From Terfezia claveryi (Eukaryota > Ascomycota > Pezizomycetes > Pezizales > Pezizaceae), in the NCBI GenBank assembly GCA_015179025.1, contig WHUX01000012.1, positions 310,001 to 374,000 of the forward strand: DNA of 64,000 nucleotides, given 5' to 3'. A model generated the notes under the pieces. It saw only the letters and a list, made by a program, of their open reading frames with translations. It was not told where the DNA came from and searched no databases. Positions within the stretch are counted from its first letter, which is position 1. Each line of letters opens with the position of its first letter. Below are positions 55,504 through 64,000 of this stretch, piece by piece. Both the position numbers and the translations under genes were made by a program.

Positions 55504-55887
55504 CTAGTTCGTGACGTTGCCGTTGGAACTGTTCGTCGAAGATGAATGTTGGCCAAGCTGGGAAGCAGGAGTGGCGCCAGCAGAGAGGGAATAGATATCC
55601 AACACGAGTTGTGAGTTGGTACTGAGGAAGACAGTCTGGGTATATCTCCGTTGGTTTTGCTGTGCTGAGCAGTACTGTAGTATGGGGCTGGGTGAAGAAT
55701 TTGTGTAGGAGCTTGGATGGATATACGTTTCGGTAGGAAACACAAAGGCAAGATGAGGAGGTCGGTGTCCAATGCTGAGGAAAACTTCAAGTTGCTCTTG
55801 AGGATGGTGCGGGAGCCAAGCGGAGGAGGCTTGAGGCACGGAAGCAGCAAGCAGCGGGGAGAGGCTGGTTATTTGAAGGTCAGCCAT
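55504..55887 (-). CDS. Possible small protein, unrecognised (127 aa)
   Basis: Open frame from an ATG (MADLQITSLSPLLAASVPQA) to TAA, 127 aa, on the same strand as IPK1 and ending 94 bp before it. The centre looks protein-like (EQLEVFLSIGHRPPHLAFVF and QTVFLSTNSQLVLDIYSLSA) and the tail is Ser/Asn-rich. I do not recognise it. It could be a real small gene, or a long upstream frame in the IPK1 leader. Confidence 0.4.
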   Translation of the reverse strand: MADLQITSLSPLLAASVPQASSAWLPHHPQEQLEVFLSIGHRPPHLAFVFPTETYIHPSSYTNSSPSPILQYCSAQQNQRRYTQTVFLSTNSQLVLDIYSLSAGATPASQLGQHSSSTNSSNGNVTN

Positions 55888-56517
55888 TTTTTTCTTACGA
55901 GGTCATCAGCTTGAAGGTATATCAGAGGATCCTTGAATCGGAGGATCAGCACCGCTGTAGTCGACAGCGCTCTCGTGTTCGGGTATCGCGACAGTAATAA
56001 TGTATGAGGGCAGTTGCGTTAAACGAATTATATTACTGGCTGCTGCAGCTCACCAGATGCCTAGCCAAGTGCAAGGGCAAACTAGGCTGAGTACAGTACC
56101 AGGGAGTAGGTACAGTAAGTAGGTACTGTAGGTACCCTACATACATATTCCCCTACATAAGTAGGTAGAAGGTGACTCCTTGTGCAGGATGATCATCATC
56201 TCAAATTTGCAGATCGTAAAGCTCCAGCATGCTGGCCCTTCAAAGCTGATAGTATCGGAAGCTCCGCCGAGTCAAACCAATGTCATGATATTACAATGTA
56301 TCTCCAAAGATGATTCTGCAGTTGGGATGCAGAGACCGTTTTCCTTTGGCCAAAGGTACACATAAAGGCATCTATTTCGTGTATATTGAGCAGTGGGAAA
56401 CGGAGCCCTGGAGCCTCATAATTATGGCCACATGACCGAAACTCGCAACTCCTCTTTGGAACTTTGAATTCTATACCTAGGCCTAACGTTTTTCGCGACT
56501 GACCGCTTTCCACAGAA
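55888..56517. promoter_or_regulatory. Divergent region upstream of PNP
   Basis: Lies between the small minus-strand frame and PNP. It contains a GTAGGTAC-type simple repeat (about 56105-56170) and, just before the PNP ATG, CTGACCGCTTTCCACAG, which looks like the end of a 5' leader intron. Confidence 0.45.
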
Positions 56518-57615
56518 ATGGCAGCTACAACTTTTACTCCAGATTCAATCGTTTCAGCGGCCAGAGAGACAGTATCATTCATCAGCTCAAGGCTTGCAGA
56601 ATACCCCCAGCTTGCCAGCCCAAATTTCGGTATCATTTGCGGCTCTGGCCTCGGCGGGCTTGCAGCCACAATCGCCCCTACTCCACAAGTCGCAATTGAA
56701 TACGCAGATATTCCTGGCTTCGCTGTTTCGACAGTCGTCGGCCATGCCGGAAAGCTTGTATTCGGCCTTCTCGGGGAGAAGCAAACACCCTGTGTATTGA
56801 TGGCTGGAAGAGTTCAGTTTGTCTCTCCACGCACTCATAGAACCAGAGACTATTATGCTAATTACTACTCTATAGCTTTTATGAGGGACATACAATTGAA
56901 AAAGTTGCTTTCCCCGTACGAGTGCTCCACCTTCTCGGTGTCACTACCCTTATTGTCACAAACGCTGCCGGTGGATTGAACCCGGAATACAATGTTGGTG
57001 ATGTTGTCGTTCTGAATGACCACATAAATATCCCTGGATTGGCGGGCGCACATCCTCTCCGAGGACCAAATATCGAGGAGTTTGGAACAAGGTTCCCTGC
57101 GCTCAGCGATGCCTATGATTTGGCCTTGAGGAGGAAGTTACATTTGACGTACAAGAGGCAGCAGGACGTTATGAAGAGCAAAAGGAGACTACATGAGGGA
57201 GTTTATGTTTTTGTGTCTGGGCCCAGGTTGGTTCCACTCAGTTCCAGTTGCATAGGAAACGCATGGAACTAAAACAATGGGAATATATAGTTTTGAGACT
57301 CGAGCAGAGTGTCGCTTCCTCCGAGTCCTTGGAGCAGATGTAGTGGGTATGTCTACTGTACCGGAGATCATTGCCGCAAGGCATGCTGGGATGCGTATCC
57401 TAGCGATGAGTTTGGTGACGAATTGCGCAGTCTTGGAGCCAACACCGAGGGGCGACGCAGTGCTCGCGGAGGGTGGGGATGCGGAATTAAACAAGGTGAT
57501 TGAAAAGGGCAAGGCTAATCATGAGGAGGTACTGGAGAGTGGGAAGGAGGCGGCGGAGGATATGCAGAGACTGGTGAAGATGTTCATTGATGAATTGGTA
57601 GAGACAGCGAATTAG
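56518..57615 (+). CDS. PNP1: Purine nucleoside phosphorylase
   Basis: Trimeric-type (PNP/MTAP family) enzyme that cleaves inosine and guanosine with phosphate to base and ribose 1-phosphate; cytosolic purine salvage. Three exons: 56518-56816, 56876-57226 and 57291-57615; 975 nt, 324 aa. Introns are 59 and 64 bp and junctions restore conserved motifs: [20 protein letters not shown] and [20 protein letters not shown]. Other motifs: [16 protein letters not shown] (phosphate loop), [58 protein letters not shown] and SLVTNCA. A short insertion ([20 protein letters not shown]) precedes YVFVSGP. It has a GTTTGT donor at intron 1. All active-site blocks are intact. Confidence 0.95.
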
Positions 57616-59201
57616 AGTTGGATCGAGATGAATTGAGGGAAAAACAAAGCACTTATTTATGGCACTCCTGGAAATCACCTCAGCGATCTTCCAGCCTACC
57701 AAGAGGAATAGAGTATCAAGTCTTTCTAGTCCCAACTGAAAGCACGAAAGAATAAGAACACTCAGAGTAAAGCCCAACTCACGACTGATCGTGAGAATCT
57801 GTATAGTGTGTATTGAAGACGATGATGAGGAAGAAGATTGGTTAGGAAAAGAACAAGAAATACCCCTGACTATGAATGCTATAACTAAAGGAAATTGACA
57901 TACGCAAGAAAAATCAGTACCATCGCATACTAATTATTCATCCTAAACCACACTCCACCCCCTATCCATAAGCTGGCCCATCTTCTCCCAGCTGAAAGAA
58001 GCCCACGACACCACCATCCTCCTCATCATCTAGCACGATTGCTGCTCCACAAATACCCTCTGTCACCGCGCCTCCTGTGGGCCCCATCAAAGTACATAAT
58101 GTGCTCCGTGTGGAGCTCGATAGTGGGTATAACTATGCCAGGTGCCGAACAGCAGGCTTGTTTTTGACCCCTGTAATCCTTGCAAATACCAACCCGCTCG
58201 ACATGGAATCCAGAAAACAGCCTGGCGGAGACTTGCATCGGATCGTAATAATCTCCTTGGAATAATCTCCTTGGTGGGAGGTTGCTAAAACCTATTGGGG
58301 GGTAAAGGGCAATATCTAGTGCTTCGAACCTTTCCGTTATTTCCCCAATTTTGAGCCCTTCGACTGTGGTATGCAAGACATCGTTGGTGCCCAAAAATCA
58401 ATGGTTTGCCACAGTCAACCTAGGTGCATCTCTGTTGAATGTCGACTTGACTAGAATACCCCCTCTGCGAGGGGTAGTGCAACCAGACTAAGAATACCCG
58501 CAGTAGTTGTCATTGTTAAAGTCCGATAACTTTCCCTCGTATGCCTTGTGACTGCGTCAGTTCTTTATTTGGGTTTTCTGGTTCGAACCAGCATTTAATA
58601 TGTCGCCATGTTGATATGTTCGTATGCTCTGACGTTCTGCCGACCATGGCTGACGGTGCGGAAAATTTGAAGAACTCTTTGCAGAAGCCATAGAAATGCA
58701 GTATGTTGTAATAATTGTATGTGTGCTGTGGTATTGTGGCATTGTGGTGTTGTGTATGTTGCGTATGTAGTAAGATCCAGTGTACGATGTTCTGTGGGGT
58801 TGTTTCTTATCGATAAACCTCTGTCGTGGTTTAGCGCTGCTCTTGGTATACTGTATGTATGGTGACTAAGCATAAAATATCAGAATATCTCTGACCAGCT
58901 GTAGGTAACAGCAACAGTGGTCGATCTATAATCCACTGCGTTTCAAACAGAAATAAGAGGGTCAAGGTAAAGCCAAAGTGGGTAACTTATATTTTGGTTG
59001 TTTTTACTGAGATGTTTGGAAAATGAAACAGGGGTTACTTACCACGAGGGAGCTTGCATATATGTACATATTCATTACTTGACACCTCACCTTTCAACAC
59101 CAACCGGGGCTGCCAAACACACAAAATCCACGACGGCCAAAATCCTCGTCAGGCACCCTCGAACCCAAACAGAGTAAACACCCAAATCCAGCAAAGCAAG
59201 A
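57616..59201. other. Intergenic with a possible decayed coding relic
   Basis: No intact gene seen. A minus-strand open frame at about 58026-58394 has no ATG at its start; parts look protein-like (LPPRRLFQGDYYDPMQVSAR and GICKDYRGQKQACCS), so it may be a relic. A short direct duplication, ATAATCTCCTTGG repeated, lies at about 58247-58274. An exact copy of the 17-bp word is at 58474-58490, and GGTTCGAACC at about 58580 is an isolated palindrome, not a tRNA. Confidence 0.4.
58474..58490 (+). repeat. Dispersed 17-bp word, copy 3
   Basis: GTAGTGCAACCAGACTA, identical to 38536-38552. It follows CTCTGCGAGG, a word also found beside the TCTGGTTGGC variant near 13525. Confidence 0.6.
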
Positions 59202-60035
59202 ATGGCTGCCCAACTCGACCAAGCCCTCTCCATCCTCCGCCCCTACCTCCAGCCGATAACCCACTCCCTACCCCCCTTCATCTCCACCCCCCTTAGCGAC
59301 CTCATCAGCCCAGAATGTTACAGCCACCTCATCCTCGACATTGACCCCTTCACCTCCCCGACCTGTCTCAGATTCGCCATCTCCAAAGCAGTCGGGATAG
59401 CCATTATCGCAGCCTCCACCATCGTCAAAGTCCCACAGCTCCTGAAGCTCCTCAACTCCCGCTCCGCAGAGGGAGTTAACTTCACAAGCTATCTTCTCGA
59501 GACAGCCGCGTACATCATAACTCTAGCATACAACTTCCGGAGTAGATTTCCGTTCAGCACATTTGGCGAGACGGCGTTAATTGCACTTCAAAATATCATT
59601 ATTGCAGCGCTAGTTTTACATTTCACGGCTACAGCAAAGAATACTACGTCTCCATACCCAGCCGTGTTTGTCGCGGGCGTAGCTGCAGCGGGATATGCCC
59701 TCTTCACGCCCTCAATTGTGTCCACAGAGCTACTTCGGAATCTACAAATGTTTGTGACGATTCCGTTGGGGTTAATGTCCAAAATCCCTCAGATTTTGGA
59801 CGTGCAGATGAATAGGTCTACAGGGCAATTGAGTGCGTTTGCGGTGTTCAATTACTTGTTGGGGAGTCTGGCAAGGGTGGGGACCACGCTGGCGGAGGTC
59901 GATGATGTACTTATTTTGGCGGGGTTTGTGGGAGGCGCAGTGTTGAACCTGGTGCTGGCGGCGCAGATGGTGGTGTTTTGGAATAATAAGGGGAATAAGG
60001 GGAAGAAGGTCGAGGAGACGAAAAAGAAGAATTAG
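59202..60035 (+). CDS. MPDU1-like PQ-loop membrane protein
   Basis: Homologue of mannose-P-dolichol utilization defect 1 (Lec35), an ER membrane protein required for use of dolichol-phosphate sugars in glycosylation and GPI synthesis. Intronless, 277 aa, with about seven hydrophobic helices. The first PQ loop is STIVKVPQLLKLLNSRSAEG, followed by VNFTSYLLETAAYIITLAYN; the second is LGLMSKIPQILDVQMNRSTG, followed by QLSAFAVFNYLLGSLARVGT. The C-terminus is lysine-rich (NKGKKVEETKKKN) and could act as an ER retrieval signal. The ATG lies in good context (AGAATGG) after a C-rich leader. Family assignment is strong. Confidence 0.92.
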   Translation: MAAQLDQALSILRPYLQPITHSLPPFISTPLSDLISPECYSHLILDIDPFTSPTCLRFAISKAVGIAIIAASTIVKVPQLLKLLNSRSAEGVNFTSYLLETAAYIITLAYNFRSRFPFSTFGETALIALQNIIIAALVLHFTATAKNTTSPYPAVFVAGVAAAGYALFTPSIVSTELLRNLQMFVTIPLGLMSKIPQILDVQMNRSTGQLSAFAVFNYLLGSLARVGTTLAEVDDVLILAGFVGGAVLNLVLAAQMVVFWNNKGNKGKKVEETKKKN

Positions 60036-60099
60036 AGGGCTAGTCAGAACTGAAACCCAGTATATAGACACTATACAGTATCAAATACGAGCCATGATC

Positions 60100-60138
60100 G
60101 GGGGTTGGGGGGGAGGGGGAGGGGGGAGGGGGAGGGGT
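60100..60138 (+). other. G-rich tract, potential G-quadruplex
   Basis: Contains at least five runs of four or more G within 39 bp (GGGGG TT GGGGGGG A GGGGG A GGGGGG A GGGGG A GGGG). It lies between the MPDU1-like stop and the start of the NIF gene, about 170 bp upstream of the latter. Confidence 0.7.
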
Positions 60139-60306
60139 TTCACTGGAGATCAAATATAAGGGGCCCCCCAAAACATCGGTCTTTGTGTGCCAGCTGTCCG
60201 CGTGTCGGTCTTGGCAGCACCGTGACAACTCGGACTCCACGTAAATTCTCCCCACTCGCATACCTGAGTACCACCAACCCCTGGGGGTACGAACACCCCC
60301 CCGACC

Positions 60307-63300
60307 ATGCTACGACTGCTGTGCACCTCAATAACATCTATATATCCATTGACATTCCGTTCGTTATCGGCATCCAGAATTCCCGCAATAACCACTGCAA
60401 CAACTACAGCCCTACCACTCCACCCGCGCATCTTCTCCGTCGACAGCTCGCGCTACGCAAAAGGAACCGCTATACCACCCAGCCAAAAGCGCTCCTCCGC
60501 CCAATCGCATACGCACAAGAAAGCACAGCAGGACAGGGGTGGAAGCAAGAAGAAGGAAAAATCGGAGTTACGGGCTGTGTTGCGTGCAAAACGGGAGGCG
60601 TTGCGCGGAAAACGGGTGGCGTTGCGCGCAAAACGGGAGGCGTTACAGCAGCAGGTGAAGAGGGAGCCGGGGGAGAAGGCAGGAGAGAAGAAAGAGGGAA
60701 AGCCGGGATTGGGGGCGGCGGAGAAGAAAAGGATTAGGAAGGAGTTGTTGAAGGAGAAGAAGGAGAAGAAGATGGAGGGGAAGAGGTTTGCGAAGGAGAT
60801 GAAGGAAGCGGACAGGTTTTTGAGGGTGAAGAGAAAGAGGAGTGGGAGCCCGGAGAAGGAGGCTTGGGCGCGAGAGAAGGATGAAAGGGCTGGTTGGGGG
60901 CTTGAGGAGGCAAGAGCTTCGTCGCCTGTTGCTGGTGGGAGAATGAATGCTAGGTCCCATGAAGTGGGCCAGAGCAGAGGGACCCCTGTATCGCGTGGGA
61001 CACCGTTCCGGCATACCCCATGGATGAGGGAACAGGAGAGCAAGGTGGGAGGGCGGAACGCAGGGAATATGGTACCAGATAATGACAGACTCTTTTCCGA
61101 AAATAACCCATGGAAATATCCCGAGAGGGATGACGACCCTCGGCGGGGAAAGGCACCCTTGGGGAAGAGGGAGAGGGAAAAGTTGAGGCTGAGACATAGC
61201 AGGGAGAGATCGGCCAGTATGACGAGAAGGGATTGGGCATCCTCTCTAGAGAGACGTTCTAGCCCTAGTAGGAAGATTGACCTGAAGGAAAGGTTGAGAG
61301 CAGTGAAGTTGCCGCCTGAGCTGATGCAGAGAGAGCGTGATGGGAGGTCAGCTTCGCCACAGAAAGATCGGAGCCTGAGTAATTCCATTAGCTCCAGGGG
61401 CAGAGAGGCTGGGTTTGTAGAGGGGAGCCTTACTCAGCGTAGGGCGATTCATACGTCTGCGTCGAGTTCCTACTCCTACTGTGGGCAAAGTTGGAGAGAA
61501 GAATGGGAAAGCCGGGATGAGGATCGGGAGAGATGGGATGTCTACCGGAAGGGACGAGAAGACTATGAAAGAGGGCGGAGAGGCTATGGAGGAGGCTATA
61601 GAGGGCGAGATGATTATCGAGGAGGACGACAAGGTTATCGAGACGACTACCGACAAGGTTATCGAGACGACTATCGACAAGGTTATCGAGACGACTACCG
61701 ACAAGTCCGCAAAGGTCAGGACGAGGAAGAGGGGGGGGTGAGCCTCAAGGGGTATCTGCATTCACCCTCCCACTTTCCAGGCGGTAACCGATACCGCCCA
61801 CCACCCTCTGCTCTGGCCCATCAGCCATACAACCCCTCCAGGCAGCAAGAACCTATACCAGAGACAGGCATAAATTCCTACGAGGATCAACAAGGCAGCC
61901 AAGGAAGCTACTATCAAAATGAAGTAGAGCAGCAGCAAAGACAAAGAAATACCTACACCCGGACTCACTCACAAATAGCAGATCGTCAGCAAGGTCAACA
62001 CACCTCACAGAGACAATATCAGAAGGAATGGTACCCAGAAGTAAAAAGCTCTCCGGCACAAACCCCCCAGCACCAGCAGAATTAATTCCAACCTCTCTAC
62101 GCGCAGAGCCCGCCTCACTTCCACAATACCAAAAAGAATGTTACTCTGAACGTGGACGCTATGAACCCAATTCCGAGCTGGCATATCAGCACTTCCAACC
62201 CCAAGACTACCATTCTCGTCAGCCTCTCCCATTTCAGGATCTGGACAGGCCTCCCCATCACTACCACCACGAACCAACTCCCACTCTCCCTACCCCCTTC
62301 CCACTCCCGAATACCTCCGCCGCGCCTCCCACCACCCAAACGCACTCCCGCCCAACTCACCCCCCAACCCCATCCTCATCATCCTCGACCTCAACGGCGC
62401 ACTCCTCCACCGCTCCAGAGGCTCCAAAGCAACCCAGTCCTCCAAACGCCCTCACCCGCGCCCATACCTTACCCAGTTCCTTAACTACCTCTTCGCCCAT
62501 TTCTCAGTCATGGTCTGGTCGTCCGCGCTGCCTGCAAATGTGGCCTCGATGGTCGCAGCGGCGTTTACGCCTGAGCAGAGGGAGAGTTTGGTGGCGGTGT
62601 GGGGAAGGGATACTTTGGGGTTGAGTAAGGAGCAGATGTTTACGAAGGTGGTAGTGTATAAGAGGTTGGAGAAGGTATGGGAAAGTGTTGGGTTGAGTAA
62701 GGGGGGGAAATGTGGGGGCGTTTGGAGCCAAGCAAATACGGTGCTGGTGGATGATTCGGCTGTCAAGGCGAGTGCGCAGCCGTTTAATTTGGTAGAGATT
62801 AGTACTTGGGAGGGAGGGCAAGATGGGGCGAAGGATAGGGAGTTGCTGGAGGTGGCGGGATATTTGGAGAAGATGAGGAGGGGTGGGTGGGTGGATGTTA
62901 GTGCGTGGATGAGGATGAGGCCGTTTAGAAAGGGGGAGTGGGGGGAAGAGGTCGGGAGTTGGTTTTGGGGGGAGGAAGCGAAAGTGGATGAGGTAGATGA
63001 AGGTGAGGAAGTGGTGGAGGGTGTAGGGGAGAGTGGGAATAAGAAGAAGAGGACGAGAATGAAGGCGAGAGCAAGGGAGCGGAAGCAGGAGGAGAACAAG
63101 ATGGCGAGGGCGGGGAGGGGTGAGTGTGCTGGGGAGGGGGAGTTAGAAGCGGAGATAGATATTGGGATGGGGAGCAATGGAGTATTGGATGTGGATATTG
63201 ATGTGGGTGGGGAGGTGGATGTTGATGTGGGTGGGGAGGTGGATGTTGATGAGGAGGCGGTGGTAGCAGGGGGGCAGGATGTGCCAGTAATTGAGGAGGG

Positions 63301-63463
63301 CGCAAAGTTAGCCGAAGCAGAGGAGTATGTGCCAGTACCTGAAGAAGACGCGATGCCAATCGAAAGAGAGGAAGAGGATGCGCCAACGGATGTAGTCGAT
63401 GATAATGGAGAGAAGATTGTCATGGTTCCAAATGAGCCAATTGAAGTTTCCGTGCCGAATTAA
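60307..63463 (+). CDS. NIF/FCP1-homology (HAD phosphatase-like) protein with disordered N-terminus; model uncertain at 62.0-62.3 kb
   Basis: N-terminal exon 60307 to about 62040: a highly charged, disordered region of some 575 residues with Lys/Arg/Glu stretches, RS-like parts and QGYRDDYR repeats. The C-terminal part, read from about 62249, carries the NIF/FCP1-homology fold of fungal TIM50/CTD-phosphatase-like proteins: YPLPTPEYLRRASHH, PILIILDLNGALLHR (DLNG in place of the catalytic DxDG-T), FSVMVWSSALPANV, AVWGRDTLGLSKEQ and NTVLVDDSAVKA. An acidic, repetitive tail (DVDVGGEVDV units) extends to 63463. The two parts are in different frames. One intron (about 62039-62248, GAA|GTAAAA...GGACAG) joins them in phase 0; but the skipped segment also looks coding in a third frame (QYQKECYSERGRYEPN), so two introns or an indel are alternatives. 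DLNGAL lacks the second Asp of DxDxT, so catalytic activity is doubtful. Confidence 0.72.
61626..61705 (+). repeat. 24-nt tandem repeat coding for QGYRDDYR units
   Basis: Three nearly identical 24-nt units (CGACAAGGTTATCGAGACGA), differing at third positions, in the disordered part of the NIF-type protein. The Tyr-Arg-Asp composition resembles RNA-binding or condensate-prone repeats. Confidence 0.8.
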
Positions 63464-63944
63464 ATTATCTTTCCGGGGTAAAAATACCCTTGTTGACTGT
63501 ACAGTTTTTTTTTTCCCTTCCTTTACTATGACATATCATCAATGTGACTTTGGGCTGTTGTACATACCTATTTGCTTATGGGGGGATATATCCAAAATCT
63601 TCCTTTGTTTCTTATTTGTGATTTCTGGTTGCTGGGTTGGATTGGTAGTGGGCATAGGTTGGCTTTATAGAGCATAGAAACATGTAGTACCCACTGAATA
63701 GAGAGCAGGAACAAATAAATGTATGCAAAAAGCAGTGGCCCTGAAATAACCGAATCATAATATTACATCTCTCATAGTGTGGGTCGGGTGCTACCATTTT
63801 TGATAGTTCAGGGTAAATATCCCTCTAAGTTTACTGGAGCAAGCAAAAGCTTTAATCCCAACCCAATCACCACCCCCACCTGAATCACAAACACCACACC
63901 AACCTCCCCCAACCGTGCCCTCTCCTCCCACCAAGAAAAAAAAA
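63464..63944. other. Intergenic between the NIF-type gene and KAE1
   Basis: AT-rich 3' flank, then a C-rich leader ending in nine A immediately before the KAE1 ATG. No other gene seen. Confidence 0.5.
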
Positions 63945-64000
63945 ATGATCGCCCTCGGGCTTGAAGGCTCCGCCAATAAACTCGGCATCGGCCTCATCCA
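63945..64000 (+). CDS. KAE1: KAE1/OSGEP, tRNA t6A-modification ATPase (start only)
   Basis: The window ends after the first 18 codons, MIALGLEGSANKLGIGLI, which match the conserved start of Kae1/OSGEP/TsaD proteins. Kae1 is the catalytic subunit of the KEOPS complex that makes N6-threonylcarbamoyl-adenosine in ANN-decoding tRNAs. The ATG follows a pyrimidine-rich leader with a run of nine A. Partial at the window edge, so completeness cannot be judged. Confidence 0.85.
   Translation, partial: MIALGLEGSANKLGIGLI

Noticed and set aside
58026..58394. 122-codon minus-strand frame
   Set aside because: No ATG at its start and no family; kept only as a possible relic in the intergenic entry.
58575..58590. 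GGTTCGAACC, like a tRNA B box
   Set aside because: It is a simple palindrome without an A box, acceptor stem or anticodon arm at tRNA spacing on either strand.
60453..61388. 311-codon minus-strand open frame, Leu/Phe/Ser-rich
   Set aside because: Antisense of the Lys/Arg/Glu-rich N-terminal region of the NIF-type gene; no family features.
62485..63423. 312-codon minus-strand open frame, Ser/Thr/Pro-rich
   Set aside because: It is the antisense of the acidic, repetitive NIF-type coding sequence; its composition simply mirrors GAG/GTG-rich codons.
1..64000. CRISPR arrays, operons, bacterial promoters
   Set aside because: The DNA is eukaryotic nuclear; spliceosomal introns are present in most genes and no regularly spaced repeat array occurs.
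1..64000. Secondary-metabolite or defence gene cluster
   Set aside because: The genes are mostly housekeeping and unrelated; the single LPMO-like and MFS genes lie 15 kb apart with conserved genes between them.

Overview
This is nuclear DNA of a filamentous ascomycete (Pezizomycotina). Genes are intron-rich, with introns mostly 40-80 bp and CTRAY/TACTAAC-type branch sites. There are no operons or ribosome binding sites. The proteins are fungal or eukaryotic housekeeping types (RPS21, SLX4, UGP1, PUS3, MED1, TPI, RRB1, LSM1, COQ6, IPK1, PNP, MPDU1, KAE1). I do not name a class or species. Most gene models below were rebuilt by joining exons by eye, requiring GT/GC-AG borders, matching phase and family resemblance; none was confirmed by computation or transcripts.

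Layout. 1-2.9 kb: no gene seen. 2.9-6.5 kb (minus strand): ribosomal protein eS21, then the SLX4 nuclease scaffold, whose frame breaks at a run of nine A. 7.1-10.9 kb (plus): an FBXO31-like F-box protein and an unrecognised proline-rich coiled-coil protein. 10.9-14.3 kb: gene-poor. 14.3-17.3 kb: a SET/SMYD-like protein (plus) and a secreted LPMO-like (DUF7492-type) protein (minus) with an unusual dibasic, acidic repeat tail. 17.3-20.8 kb: gene-poor. 20.8-25.4 kb (plus): a mitochondrial RNase II-family exonuclease (Dss1/CYT-4) in frame with a long unknown N-terminal region. 26-34.2 kb (minus): UGP1, PUS3 and a Vba/Fnx1-like MFS transporter. 34.6-38.2 kb: a RAD51-paralogue-like protein (plus), convergent with MED1 (minus).

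38.7-42 kb is a small transposon island: three Tc1/pogo-type elements, each bounded by TA dinucleotides, all non-autonomous or decayed. 43.1-44.2 kb: triosephosphate isomerase (minus). It is followed by a block of about 1.2 kb of extremely AT-rich DNA resembling RIP-degraded repeat. 46.1-57.6 kb: RRB1 (minus) and LSM1 (plus) share a 320-bp divergent promoter; then a 447-aa unknown protein, COQ6, IPK1 and a possible 127-aa protein (all minus), and PNP (plus). 59.2-64 kb (plus): an MPDU1-like PQ-loop protein, an NIF/FCP1-like phosphatase-domain protein with a disordered N-terminus, and the first 56 bp of KAE1.

The genes do not form one pathway. Points of interest are in gene structure and repeats: a 4-nt microexon in LSM1, two GC-AG introns with the same donor GCATGAT, a start codon alone in its own coding exon in TPI, the SLX4 frame break, the LPMO-like repeat tail, a pogo element with 118-bp terminal inverted repeats, and a 17-bp word repeated exactly at three distant intergenic sites.
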